Shown here: in pieces, positions 53,556 to 60,758 of the stretch
Layout of the letters: every line of letters starts with the position of its first letter
How positions within the stretch are numbered: the first letter of the stretch is position 1
Assembly: GCA_947570615.1 (NCBI GenBank)
Contig: CANOVJ010000020.1
Coordinates: 1-60,758, forward strand
DNA: 60,758 nucleotides
Direction: 5' to 3'
Source: an uncultured Lachnospiraceae bacterium
GTDB taxonomy: Bacteria > Bacillota > Clostridia > Lachnospirales > Lachnospiraceae
Program-made: the position numbers and the translations under genes
The notes under the pieces: model-generated
Told to the model about the DNA's origin: nothing
The model's input: only the letters and a program-made list of their open reading frames with translations
The model's database searches: none

Positions 53556-54271
53556 ATATGCTCCCCCCAGTAGCGGTTGACCCGCTCCTTTACCTCCTGC
53601 AGGTGGGAACGGCTGATGGGAAGGCTCACCCCGTTTTTCAGAACGGCCATGCCCTCTCTGATCTGCATGATATGGATCATGTTGACGATACAGCCCCGGT
53701 CGATATAGATAAATTCCTCCGCCCCCAGCTCCTCATAAACCTGCCCCAGGCTCCCGCGCACTCTGGACACGCCGGACTGCGTGACAATACTGGCGTTTTT
53801 GCCCTCGCGCTCAATATAAAGAATGCTTTTAAAGGGGATTTTCTCCAGCCGGCTGTTGGTCCGGATGGTATAGTACGCGCCGGCCTCAAGCCCGATCAGC
53901 CCGAGGGCGTCCCGCAGGGCCTGAAAAAGTCTCCTTTCCATATCCTGCTTGGGAACATAGCGGAAAATGGACAGCTCAAAGGCGTCTATGGCGTACTCCA
54001 TATGGGACGTGATAAAAATGATCTTTACATTGGGAAGAAAGGGCCTGATTTTTTCCGCGATTTCCATTCCGGTATTCCCGGGCATTTCGATATCCAGAAG
54101 AATCAGATCAAAGAAAAAGCGCTCCTGCGTAATGTCACAGAGCAGGTTGTAGCTGTCGGTATACAGCTCCACCTCGCCTATACTCCCGCATTCCTTCATC
54201 GCCCTCTCTGTCATTTCCTTATGTTTCGCAACGACGGCCTTCTCATCGTCACAGATTGCTATATGCAGCAT
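53552..54271 (-). CDS. AgrA-like LytTR response regulator
   Basis: A 239-residue regulator: receiver domain with CDDE and phospho-acceptor Asp60 in LILLDIEMPG, then a C-terminal LytTR DNA-binding domain (YYTIRTNSRLEKIPFKSILYIEREGK, FIYIDRGCIVNMIHI). GAGGTGAGG precedes the ATG. It is coupled to the AgrC-like kinase by an ATGA overlap. It probably binds the LytTR-type site upstream of the small membrane protein and ABC operon. It has its own near-consensus promoter. Confidence 0.93.
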   Translation of the reverse strand: MLHIAICDDEKAVVAKHKEMTERAMKECGSIGEVELYTDSYNLLCDITQERFFFDLILLDIEMPGNTGMEIAEKIRPFLPNVKIIFITSHMEYAIDAFELSIFRYVPKQDMERRLFQALRDALGLIGLEAGAYYTIRTNSRLEKIPFKSILYIEREGKNASIVTQSGVSRVRGSLGQVYEELGAEEFIYIDRGCIVNMIHIMQIREGMAVLKNGVSLPISRSHLQEVKERVNRYWGEHI

Positions 54272-54295
54272 AACCTCACCTCGCTTATGGGGGAC

Positions 54296-54324
54296 ATTAT
54301 ACTACTTTTCCACAGCCGGCTCAA
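54296..54324 (-). promoter_or_regulatory. Promoter of the LytTR two-component operon
   Basis: On the minus strand, TTGAGC (54324-54319) and a perfect TATAAT (54301-54296) are 17 bases apart, 25 bases before the regulator start. Confidence 0.65.
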
Positions 54325-54372
54325 TGGAAAACCTGTGGTCAGATTCCAATCGCCGGCGGCTCCCAAAGGCAG

Positions 54373-54402
54373 TTGACAAACTGGGAGAATAACCCATATA
54401 AT
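54373..54402 (+). promoter_or_regulatory. Promoter of the chemoreceptor gene
   Basis: A perfect TTGACA (54373-54378) and a perfect TATAAT (54397-54402) are 18 bases apart, about 60 bases before the start codon. It is divergent from the LytTR promoter. Confidence 0.75.
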
Positions 54403-54468
54403 AGATATAAATAAATGGCCGGGCAGATGATTCCAGGCGCCCCTGCCATACAAACGGGGGATAAAAAA

Positions 54469-56442
54469 ATGAAAAGCATTCGGACAAAAATCACCTTATG
54501 TCTCATTCTGACGGTTCTGACGACACTGGTGGCGTCGGGCATCTCCAGTATCATTCCCAACTACCGCAGTACACTCTCCACAGTGGAGCACATGATGAGC
54601 GAAACCGCGGTGTTGGCGGCGGAGCGCGTGGAGCAGGAGCTGGCGGCCTACAGGAACGTCGCCATCGACACGGGCTGCATCGCCCAGCTCTCCGATCCGG
54701 CGGTCTCCACAGAGGAAAAACAGACCATCATAAGTGAGCGCGCTTCCATGCATAATTTTCAGCGTGGAAATATCATCGGTGCGGACGGCATCAGCATTTT
54801 TGACGGAAAGGATTACTCCGACCGCGATTATGTAAAGCAGGCCATGCAGGGCAATGTGTGCGTGTCGGAGCCGCTGATCAGCAAGATCACCGGCGATCTG
54901 ACCATCATGGTGGCGGCGCCCCTTTACTCCGGCGGCACCTTTGGCTCTTCCATCGAAGGCGTCGTCTATTTTGTGCCCCACGAAACCTTCCTGAACGATA
55001 TCGTTTCCTCCATACAGATCGGCGAGGGCAGCAGGGCCTATATGATCAACAAAACAGGCGACACCATCGCCGACGTCACCCTGGATACGATCACGGTTCA
55101 GAATATCGAGGCCGAGGCCCAAAGCGATCCGGCGCTGGCCGACCTGGCGGCAATCCATGAGGCCATGCGTCAGGGTGAAAATGGCTTCGGAAGCTATGAG
55201 AGCGCCAATGGAAAAATGTTCGCCGCCTACGCGCCCGTAAAGGATACGGACGGCTGGAGCATCTCGGTTACCGCGCCGCAACTCAATTACCTCTCCAGTA
55301 CATACAGCGGTATGGCGATCAACATCGCCGTGATGGTGATCTCCGTTCTGATCTCCATCGTGGCGGCCCTGGTCCTTGCCGGCAGCATCAGCCGGCCCAT
55401 GCGGGCCTGTGTCCGGCGGATGAAACTGCTCGTGGAGGGGGATCTCGACACGCCCATGCCGGAGATCAGAACCAGGGACGAGACAGGAATGCTCGCCCGC
55501 TCCACCGCCTCGCTGGTAGAGGGAATGAGCGGCATTATCCATGATATCAGCTATCTGCTGAACGAACTGGCCAGCCAGAATCTGGACGTCCACACGGAAC
55601 ACGAGGACGCCTATGTGGGAAGCTTTCGCAGCATTCTGCTCTCCATGCGCAATATGAAGCTCCAGCTCAGCGATATCATAAAGCAGGTGAACCATTCCGC
55701 CAATCAGGTGTCCTCGGCCAGCGCCCAGCTCTCCGCCAGCGCCCAGACCCTCAGTCAGGGAACGGTGGAACAGGCCAGCTCCGTGGAGGAACTGGCATCC
55801 CAGATGAGCGAAATTTCCCGGCAGGCCAAAGACACGGCCAGCAGCGCGCTCCAGGTGCGCAGCCAGACCCACGATACCGGCGAGGAGGTTTCCGTCTGCA
55901 ACGAACAGATGCAGAAGCTGGTGGATTCCATGGAAAAAATCCGCACCAGCTCTCATGAGATTGAAAAGATTCTCAAGACCATAGACGATATTGCATTCCA
56001 GACCAATATCCTGTCCCTGAACGCAGCCGTGGAGGCCGCCAGGGCAGGAAGCGCCGGAAAGGGCTTCGCCGTCGTTGCGGAGGAAGTGCGGGATCTTGCC
56101 GGCAAATCCGCACAGGCCGCCAAAAACACCTCCGCCCTCATTGAGCGCTCCACCGAAGCGGTGCAGACCGGAACGGAGATTGCCAGCCAGACTGCAGAAG
56201 TCCTGCTTGGCGTAGTGAACAGCATCCAGTCCGTGGTGGGTTCCATCGACCACATCGCCACCATCGCCGACGAACAGTCCAGCGCTGTCTGGCAGGTTTC
56301 CGAGGGAATCAATCAGATTTCCATTGTGGTACAGAATAACAGCTCCACCGCACAGGAGGGAGCATCCGCCAGCGAACAGCTCTCCACTGAGGCATCCGGT
56401 CTCAAGCAGCTGGTAGATCAGTTCACTCTTGCCAGTGAATAA
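54469..56442 (+). CDS. Methyl-accepting chemotaxis protein with dCache-like sensor
   Basis: A 657-residue receptor: TM1 near the N-terminus ([18 protein letters not shown]), a 250-residue extracellular sensor of dCache type ([18 protein letters not shown]), TM2 (about 285-310), a HAMP domain, and a cytoplasmic signalling hairpin tip with [23 protein letters not shown] precedes the ATG. No other chemotaxis gene is in the window, so it would signal through machinery encoded elsewhere. The sensor type suggests small-molecule ligands such as amino acids or organic acids. Confidence 0.93.
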   Translation: MKSIRTKITLCLILTVLTTLVASGISSIIPNYRSTLSTVEHMMSETAVLAAERVEQELAAYRNVAIDTGCIAQLSDPAVSTEEKQTIISERASMHNFQRGNIIGADGISIFDGKDYSDRDYVKQAMQGNVCVSEPLISKITGDLTIMVAAPLYSGGTFGSSIEGVVYFVPHETFLNDIVSSIQIGEGSRAYMINKTGDTIADVTLDTITVQNIEAEAQSDPALADLAAIHEAMRQGENGFGSYESANGKMFAAYAPVKDTDGWSISVTAPQLNYLSSTYSGMAINIAVMVISVLISIVAALVLAGSISRPMRACVRRMKLLVEGDLDTPMPEIRTRDETGMLARSTASLVEGMSGIIHDISYLLNELASQNLDVHTEHEDAYVGSFRSILLSMRNMKLQLSDIIKQVNHSANQVSSASAQLSASAQTLSQGTVEQASSVEELASQMSEISRQAKDTASSALQVRSQTHDTGEEVSVCNEQMQKLVDSMEKIRTSSHEIEKILKTIDDIAFQTNILSLNAAVEAARAGSAGKGFAVVAEEVRDLAGKSAQAAKNTSALIERSTEAVQTGTEIASQTAEVLLGVVNSIQSVVGSIDHIATIADEQSSAVWQVSEGINQISIVVQNNSSTAQEGASASEQLSTEASGLKQLVDQFTLASE

Positions 56443-56505
56443 CGCCAACCCCAAAAAGGCCAAAGGTTGTGACGATACAGACCTTTGGCCTTTTTTAGGT
56501 TGGCG
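56443..56505 (+). terminator. Very strong nested terminator after the chemoreceptor gene
   Basis: AAAAAGGCCAAAGGT pairs perfectly with ACCTTTGGCCTTTTT, enclosed by a second stem CGCCAACC/GGTTGGCG. The T-run follows the inner stem. A further TGAACCA/TGGTTCA stem (56518-56541) repeats the AAAGG element. The chromosomal block ends here and decayed mobile DNA begins. Confidence 0.85.
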
Positions 56506-56611
56506 CACTGGCAGAAATGAACCAAAGGCTATCCTGGTTCATTGGGAGAATAACAAGTTTTCTCAAATATATAGAAGGATATGTTGATACACTCTGTTCC
56601 GCAATATTCAT
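56495..56611 (-). CDS. Short ORF with a strong ribosome binding site, 38 aa
   Basis: MNIAEQSVSTYPSIYLRKL and 19 further residues, preceded by AAAAAAGGAGGAAAGACT. The stop lies in the chemoreceptor terminator. It may be the surviving 5' end of a lost gene; no homology is recognised. Upstream, an AGTGGCAG/CTGCCACT hairpin lies at about 56650-56680. Confidence 0.35.
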   Translation of the reverse strand: MNIAEQSVSTYPSIYLRKLVILPMNQDSLWFISASAPT

Positions 56612-56781
56612 AGTCTTTCCTCCTTTTTTAGAGAAAGGCTACGGAGTGGCAGTCCCTGCTTTGACTCCTGCCACTCACAGGGGGATAGAACAACAAATAA
56701 ACTTCTATTTCGTATTTCCGGGAAACAACATAAGCAGCTGTTCCACCTGTTTCCTCTCGCTACCATTGAATGAATCATCGC

Positions 56782-57366
56782 TTAATTTGCATATTCTCCA
56801 ATTCCACTTAATTTTTTAATATCCTCATTACTCCAATATTGATTACTCCAACGATAATATACGTCTTTACGTTTCTTAAATATTCTGAACGGCTCCTGTG
56901 TATTATCATATATATGCAGGATATCGCAAATCTCAACGAACTTTGGAATCAGAGCAAGCGCTTTATCATATCCTGATCTGATTTTTTCTTCCGGAACGCC
57001 ATGCCCTCCCAGCGCTTCTCCTGCATTCACTCTTGCAACATTGATATCTGCATTGCATGTTGAAACATAAATTCCTCTGATAAAATATCCCTTTTCCTTC
57101 GCTTTTTACAGTAGCAGTAGATTCCTGTCAGTAGACAGCACGGTCTCAAATGTAAAATCTTTTCTGTCCACTATCATGCGTTCCCTTAATTCTTCCGCTT
57201 TTATAGCTGCCTCCAGATCCGTACACAATGTAGTCCTTTTTATATCGTCTGCATTTATATATTCGCCTCCAATCTTTGCCATTCGGGTTATTGTAGATTT
57301 GCCGCTTCCATTTGGACCTGCAAAAACAATGACTTCCGGAAGTCTTACCACATCATTTCCTGACAT
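56782..57366 (-). pseudogene. Zeta-type toxin gene broken by one in-frame stop
   Basis: The first part starts MSGNDVVRLPEVIVFAGPNGSGKST (Walker A) with INADDIKR and FTFETVLSTDRN, as in zeta/PezT UDP-N-acetylglucosamine kinase toxins. At 57106-57108 there is a TAA where relatives have a residue such as Gln, after which the same frame continues with KAKEKGYFIRGIYVSTC and YDNTQEPFRIFKK to 56782. So one C-to-T change in a CAA codon would explain it. The start overlaps the antitoxin end by 14 bases, with GGAGG upstream. A possible one-base deletion near 56782 extends homology to ERKQVEQLLMLFPG. Confidence 0.75.
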
Positions 57367-57943
57367 ACTCGCGCCTCCCGTCCGGATATTCAAGGTACGC
57401 CTTCTGAGTTTCATCGTCATATCCTGCAACCGGTAAACCCTTTATTTTCCTTACTTCATTATCAATCCTTATAGATTCCCTGAATCTTACCGTCAACTCC
57501 TCGTCAGAGAGTCCACAGGTGGAATCCAATTCACCTCCACCGACACCTTCCTTCTGCGCAAACTGTGCGATGCAGTATTCATAAGTACAGCCGAGAAGGT
57601 CTTCGCTCTCCGTGGTGTTGCTCATATCTATGTTATTTGTGAAGATGTCCACGACATCGCCAAGCTCGCGTTTGTCGAGATCCGGTGCTCCATCTGGCAT
57701 CTTCCGGAACAAAGAAAACATTCTCCATCGTGTAAGCATCACGAAATCCTCAATTGCACTTTTTCCGCTCTGAACCCACTCGTCAATCTCGGATCGCTTG
57801 AACTTCCATAAACGACCGATCTTATGCGCCGGGATCTCGTTCTTCGGATTTTTAATCCAACTGCGAAGAGTAACCGGCCTGATGCCCAGATAATTTGCAG
57901 CTTCTTCAAGATTTATATAGTTGTCCGTGTTATTTATTTCCAT
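57353..57943 (-). CDS. Chimeric ORF: excisionase-type HTH, HsdM fragment and zeta antitoxin
   Basis: This open 196-residue frame looks like three proteins joined. Residues 1-63 are an excisionase-type helix-turn-helix (AANYLGIRPVTLRSWIKN, IPAHKIGRLWKFKRSEIDEW) of the kind encoded beside type I restriction genes. Residues 88-138 (KRELGDVVDIFTN, LLGCTYEYCIAQFA, KEGVGGGE) match an internal part of the HsdM methylase just before its FYTP motif. Residues 142-196 (ESIRIDNEVRKIKGLPVA, AYLEYPDGRREYV) match the antitoxin found with zeta toxins in Clostridia. GAGG supports the ATG at 57943. It probably arose by deletions; whether the product still folds is unknown. Confidence 0.65.
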   Translation of the reverse strand: MEINNTDNYINLEEAANYLGIRPVTLRSWIKNPKNEIPAHKIGRLWKFKRSEIDEWVQSGKSAIEDFVMLTRWRMFSLFRKMPDGAPDLDKRELGDVVDIFTNNIDMSNTTESEDLLGCTYEYCIAQFAQKEGVGGGELDSTCGLSDEELTVRFRESIRIDNEVRKIKGLPVAGYDDETQKAYLEYPDGRREYVRK

Positions 57944-58127
57944 AAGCATCCTCGTACAAATACAGTTTATGCGATTTCAACTCTATACTGTCACATGAGA
58001 ATCGAAAATTCAGTGATATTTAATGATATTTTCGTCAGGTTGGTTGATACTCCATCCTGTGTTGCAAGAGCCCCTGCTCACGGAACCGCACCCCCACGGA
58101 CGGTAATACCACGGCATTGTCTGCACC

Positions 58128-58549
58128 GCCGCCGCCAAGATATCCGCAAAATGCCCCGAATCAGCCGCAGGCATGCCGAAAAGCCGTCAAAGCATCTGTC
58201 ACGATATCGGAAGTCGTCGCAAAATCCTCCCCGGAAGCCGCCGCAAGGCTCATCACGCCATCAATACCGGAAAGCATTTCCTCCGTCTTCCAGCCGGCCA
58301 TCGCCATATAGTTCATGGCTTCCGCCGCCGTCTTCAAGGCCTCCAGCTTTTCCTTTGCCGCCGAAACCGCCTCGCCCAGGAGCTTATGCTTCTGCGCCAA
58401 AAGTTCCGTATTCCCCGGATCAAGCTTCAAAAGCTTCTCCACGTCCTTCAGCTGCTGGGTGCTCCCGACCTGCGTGTTCACGCCCTTCAAGGCAGTCTGC
58501 AGCTTCGTGGTATCGCTGCCGATCTCGATCGCGATACCCTTTCCGCCAT
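58128..58549 (-). pseudogene. Phage tail tape measure gene remnant
   Basis: The frame encodes GKGIAIEIGSDTTKLQTAL, LKDVEKLLKLDPGNTELLAQKHKLL and later WKTEEMLSGIDGVMSLAAASGED, all typical of the N-terminal part of siphophage tape measure proteins. The ribosome binding site and ATG (58549) are present, but one base is missing after the third codon, an internal segment is lost, and an extra T near 58178 shifts the frame out of DALTAFGM. Homology ends at about 58128. Bases 57950-58127 hold no other gene that I recognise. Confidence 0.75.
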
Positions 58550-58658
58550 ACTGTGTCCCCTTTCTCAATCCGGAATATTAAGGCAACCAAAAAAGAGCCT
58601 ATCCCCCAGCCCTTTAAAAGCTGTTCCTGAATTTTCCATGAACTTTTTGAAAAAACAA

Positions 58659-58687
58659 TTGATTTTTTTCCTGTTTTGTCATACAGT
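58659..58687 (+). promoter_or_regulatory. Promoter of the DUF3800 RNA-gene unit
   Basis: TTGATT (58659-58664) and TACAGT (58682-58687) are exactly 17 bases apart. The predicted start is near 58694, just before the structured leader. Confidence 0.5.
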
Positions 58688-58693
58688 AAGGGT

Positions 58694-58772
58694 AACGAAA
58701 TCAATGATTTCATTTGGGCTGGTCGTAAGACCCAGGTCCATCACGGGCGGGGAAGTTCCCCGCCATTTTTTT
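58694..58772 (+). ncRNA. Structured leader RNA ending in a terminator upstream of DUF3800 gene
   Basis: Three stems follow in about 80 bases. GAAAT/ATTTC (58697-58711) is the first. The second is CTGGTC (58719-58724) with GACCCAG around a GTAA tetraloop of the GNRA type. The third is the perfect terminator stem GGCGGGG/CCCCGCC (58746-58764) with seven T residues. The DUF3800 start codon follows 27 bases later. Structured RNA families upstream of DUF3800 genes (named DUF3800-I and onwards) have been described by comparative genomics with unknown function; whether this one belongs to them needs a covariance search. Confidence 0.55.
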
Positions 58773-58798
58773 ACAAATACTGCAGAGGTGACAATATA

Positions 58799-59476
58799 TT
58801 GAAAGAACTCAGTATCTTTATTGACGAATCAGGTGACTTTGGGGAATATGCAGCCCACTCACCCTATTACATCATCACAATGGTATTCCACGATCAAAAC
58901 AGTGATGTCCAGCCTGCGGTCACTAAACTGAACCAGAGGCTTTCCTACCTGAACCTGAATGATCTCTGTATACATACCGGTCCAATCATCCGCAGGGAAG
59001 AAATTTATGCCGGGATGTCCATTGCTGAACGCCGACGCATTTTCAACAAAATGGTTGCGTTCATACGGCAGATCGATATCCGTTATAAATGCTTTTGCAT
59101 AGAAAAGAAACATTTTTCCGATGTCATCGAAGCAACCGGGAAACTATCCAGGCAGATATCCCGGTTCGTCAATGACCACTATGATGAATTCCTTGCGTTT
59201 GATGATGTTAAAATTTACTACGATAATGGACAGGTCGAAGTCAGCAAAATACTTTCTTCTGTTTTTAACGCATTACTTCCAAATCCAATCTTCCGTAAAG
59301 TGATGCCGGTGGAATACAAACTCTTCCAGGCTGCCGATCTGTTATGCACAATGGAACTGGTCAGGCTCAAACTGATAAACAGCCAGCTCTCCAAATCCGA
59401 AATAATGTTCTTTGGGAACATCCGCGACCTGAAGAAGAACTACCTGAAACCGCTCAGCAAAAAGGAATGGTCATAG
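58799..59476 (+). CDS. DUF3800 domain protein
   Basis: A 225-residue protein that starts at a TTG (58799) with AGAGGTG eight bases upstream; the longer open frame runs back through the leader RNA and is not real. It begins KELSIFIDESGDFG, the signature DES(G) motif of DUF3800, and ends with LFQAADLLCTMEL, another hallmark, suggesting an RNase H-like nuclease fold with acidic catalytic residues. No function is established for the family. It lies antisense between the phage tail chaperone and tape measure remnants, and is the only intact-looking gene in the decayed prophage, so it may be a phage-borne accessory (moron) gene. Confidence 0.85.
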   Translation: MKELSIFIDESGDFGEYAAHSPYYIITMVFHDQNSDVQPAVTKLNQRLSYLNLNDLCIHTGPIIRREEIYAGMSIAERRRIFNKMVAFIRQIDIRYKCFCIEKKHFSDVIEATGKLSRQISRFVNDHYDEFLAFDDVKIYYDNGQVEVSKILSSVFNALLPNPIFRKVMPVEYKLFQAADLLCTMELVRLKLINSQLSKSEIMFFGNIRDLKKNYLKPLSKKEWS

Positions 59477-59501
59477 TTACAAGGTTCTTTCTTTTTTGTA
59501 C

Positions 59502-60047
59502 TCAGAATGCGTCAAACTCCGCCTGCCCGGCTATCTGACTGTAGTATTTATCCGCCCCTTCATCATTCCTGCTCTCAACGAACATCTCATTCACCAGCCC
59601 GATGGTGAGCAGGTCAAGGTCTCTGATAGAAAGCCCGACCTGCACACACCTCAGCATAAACAGATCCGTCGTCATCTCCCTGTCAGTTGCGCGAAGTTTT
59701 TTAGCCTCCACATCGGTCTTCATGTTCAGTCCCCAAAACTCAATGATCTTCGGCAGCACCTGATAGATGCTGAAAGTATTGAACTCATCCAGCCATTCCT
59801 CCGGGCTGTACGGAATGCTCCCGTCAGCGTGCTTCGCCATGATATAAGCGATATTTTCAAACATCTCCAGCGAAAACATGTCCAGGCTCGCCCCCCTCTT
59901 CGCTGTTATCCCCGACCGCCTTCTCCAAAGCCGCCAGGTCTTTATAGATATCCCTCTGGAACTTCATCCTGTAAATCCCAGGGGCGCCGCGCTCGTCCTG
60001 AAAGCAATCTCTTTCCCGTCAATCTCAATCTTCTTCATCATGCTCAT
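59502..60047 (-). pseudogene. Phage tail assembly chaperone gene with two frameshifts
   Basis: The start MSMMKKIEIDGKEIAFR (ATG at 60047, GGAG upstream) and the long C-terminal part MFSLEMFENIAYIMAKHADGSIP...EFDAF belong to one tail assembly chaperone gene. Two one-base shifts split it: one near 59985, and one extra G in a G-run near 59890. Between them the frame reads MKFQRDIYKDLAALEKAVGD. This gene normally precedes the tape measure gene; here the DUF3800 unit lies between them on the other strand. Confidence 0.75.
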
Positions 60048-60088
60048 GATAAAAATCTCCCTTCGCAAAAAAATAGCGCCGGCCAAAA

Positions 60089-60115
60089 GAGCCCCGGAAA
60101 TATGCTCCGGAGCCC
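60089..60115 (-). terminator. Terminator of the SymE-like gene
   Basis: On the minus strand GGGCTCCGGA pairs with TCCGGGGCTC (10 bp with wobbles), followed by TTTT. A GC-rich palindrome and a second T-run lie just after it. Confidence 0.6.
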
Positions 60116-60157
60116 TAAAGACCTGTCAGCCTTACCCTTCTTCCTTCTGTAAGGCTT

Positions 60158-60334
60158 TCATCTCCCTTTCCATATACTCGCCTCTGCGGCCTTCACAGCC
60201 GCCCTCTCGGCGTCCGGTGTGATCACCAATCTGCCGTCCTCGCAGGTGACGGAGATATAATCCCCAATATCAAACCCTGGCTCTTTCAGCCACATACCCT
60301 TCAGCATAATTGTGGGCGTTTCCTGATATGCCAT
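60158..60334 (-). CDS. SymE-like toxin, truncated at both ends
   Basis: The core PTIMLKGMWLKEPGFDIGDYISV followed by EDGRLVITPD is the SymE-type fold (AbrB-like), known as an SOS-linked toxin in enterics and common in Clostridia. The start MAYQE lacks a ribosome binding site, because upstream DNA is replaced by recombinase sequence, so the true N-terminus may be lost. One missing base near 60180 changes the C-terminus; corrected, it would end EMKALQKEEG at 60132. No RNA antitoxin is obvious on the other strand. Confidence 0.65.
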   Translation of the reverse strand: MAYQETPTIMLKGMWLKEPGFDIGDYISVTCEDGRLVITPDAERAAVKAAEASIWKGR

Positions 60335-60336
60335 AA

Positions 60337-60513
60337 GGGCACACCCACGCCACAATCCTGATCGAATCCGGTGCTGACATGAAGAACGTGCAGACCCGGC
60401 TGGGCCACTCCAACATACAGACCACCTTGCAGACTTATGTGCATGATACGGAGGTCATGGCGACACGTTCCGTTGATCTCTTTGAACAGGCGGCTGGCCG
60501 GAAAACATCATAG
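60337..60513 (+). pseudogene. 3' fragment of a tyrosine recombinase (integrase)
   Basis: The frame GHTHATILIESGADMKNVQTR and what follows ends at TAG 60511-60513. It contains the HTHAT and LGHS blocks and the catalytic Tyr in LQTYVHDT of phage-type integrases. The upstream codon is a stop and homology begins abruptly two bases from the SymE start, so this is a deletion or recombination junction. The remainder of the integrase is absent. Confidence 0.8.
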
Positions 60514-60522
60514 AATACCCAA

Positions 60523-60562
60523 AGAGGGCTGACGGCAAACGTTCACTGCTGTTCAGCCCTCT
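60523..60562 (+). terminator. Hairpin after the integrase fragment
   Basis: AGAGGGCTGA and TCAGCCCTCT form a perfect 10-bp stem with a 20-base loop. A modest T-rich stretch follows (CTCCATGCTTTTG). Confidence 0.6.
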
Positions 60563-60758
60563 CTCCATGCTTTTGATTGATTTTGCTCTGAACCGGTGGC
60601 AAATCGGTGGCAAACTCCCCGTTTTCACACCCTCTAAACCCTCAAAAACCCTTATTTTATGCGGCCTAGGACCACCACCGTCTCCCTGCAAGTCGTCATA
60701 GGTTTGTGTAAACGCAAAGAAACGGCGGCTCTGAAAATCAAAGCCGCCGATTGTATGG
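60563..60758. other. Non-coding flank of the integrase with repeats
   Basis: Two direct copies of CGGTGGCAAA with an 11-base period lie at 60594-60614. A CGGCGGCT/AGCCGCCG hairpin lies at 60723-60749. No gene is recognised. This is where the attachment site of the former element might be, but no core can be defined from one copy. Confidence 0.4.

Noticed and set aside
56517-56819. Plus-strand 100-residue ORF after the chemoreceptor
   Set aside because: No ribosome binding site; it overlaps the minus-strand short ORF and the end of the zeta toxin remnant.
58676-58798. N-terminal extension of the DUF3800 protein
   Set aside because: It would be translated from the leader RNA and terminator; the TTG at 58799 has a binding site and gives the family start.
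60594-60614. Direct repeats as the phage attachment site
   Set aside because: An 11-base tandem repeat next to an integrase end is suggestive, but the partner site is outside the window and no core can be shown.

Overview
The window looks like chromosomal DNA of a fairly GC-rich member of the Lachnospiraceae (Clostridia), probably a gut commensal. The supporting signs are Gram-positive ribosome binding sites (AGGAGG), many lipoproteins, a SpoVB-like flippase, YesM/YesN-type sugar regulation with YteP/YtcP-type permeases that lack their own ATPase, a gap-pgk-tpiA operon and a nifS-nifU-mnmA operon. No rRNA, tRNA or CRISPR array was recognised. All assignments were made by reading the sequence, without database searches.

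Layout. (1) 1-4400: a small lipoprotein gene, then a heterodimeric ABC exporter behind a long leader with a strong promoter, a 49-residue leader ORF, an intrinsic terminator and four further hairpins; this resembles the bmrBCD attenuation layout of Bacillus. (2) 4550-13360: an AAA-like ATPase with a nuclease-like C-terminus, then minus-strand genes for a CPBP protease, a nucleotide pyrophosphatase-like protein, two envelope proteins, a DEAD-box helicase and a GT2 glycosyltransferase. (3) 13458-16390: a DUF5722 glycosidase-like lipoprotein translationally coupled to a BMP-family binding lipoprotein. (4) 16593-27135: housekeeping genes (tpiA, pgk, gap, histidinol phosphatase, mnmA, nifU, nifS, flippase, exodeoxyribonuclease III, NAD-dependent epimerase).

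(5) 27271-44347: a carbohydrate-use locus. It has two paralogous clan GH-D-like glycosidases, a YesM kinase and YesN regulator with a solute-binding protein gene between them, a second solute-binding protein and two permeases, two Gfo/Idh/MocA oxidoreductases and a sugar isomerase-like TIM barrel. A low-molecular-weight phosphatase gene and a decayed RelB/DinJ antitoxin remnant sit in the middle on the other strand. (6) 44384-54324: a signalling and resistance block on the minus strand with an OmpR-type two-component system, a membrane-anchored MerR regulator, a class D beta-lactamase lipoprotein, and a small membrane protein plus ABC transporter behind a LytTR-type promoter and an AgrCA-like two-component system. 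A chemoreceptor gene is divergent from it.

(7) 56443-60758: a decayed mobile island. It contains a zeta toxin gene cut by an in-frame stop, its antitoxin fused to a fragment of a type I methylase and an excisionase-like helix-turn-helix, frameshifted phage tail genes, a SymE-like toxin abutting the 3' end of a tyrosine recombinase, and one intact-looking cargo gene. That gene encodes a DUF3800 protein with its own promoter and a structured leader RNA ending in a terminator, inserted antisense between the tail chaperone and tape measure remnants. This RNA-DUF3800 unit is the best candidate for an incompletely described system here.
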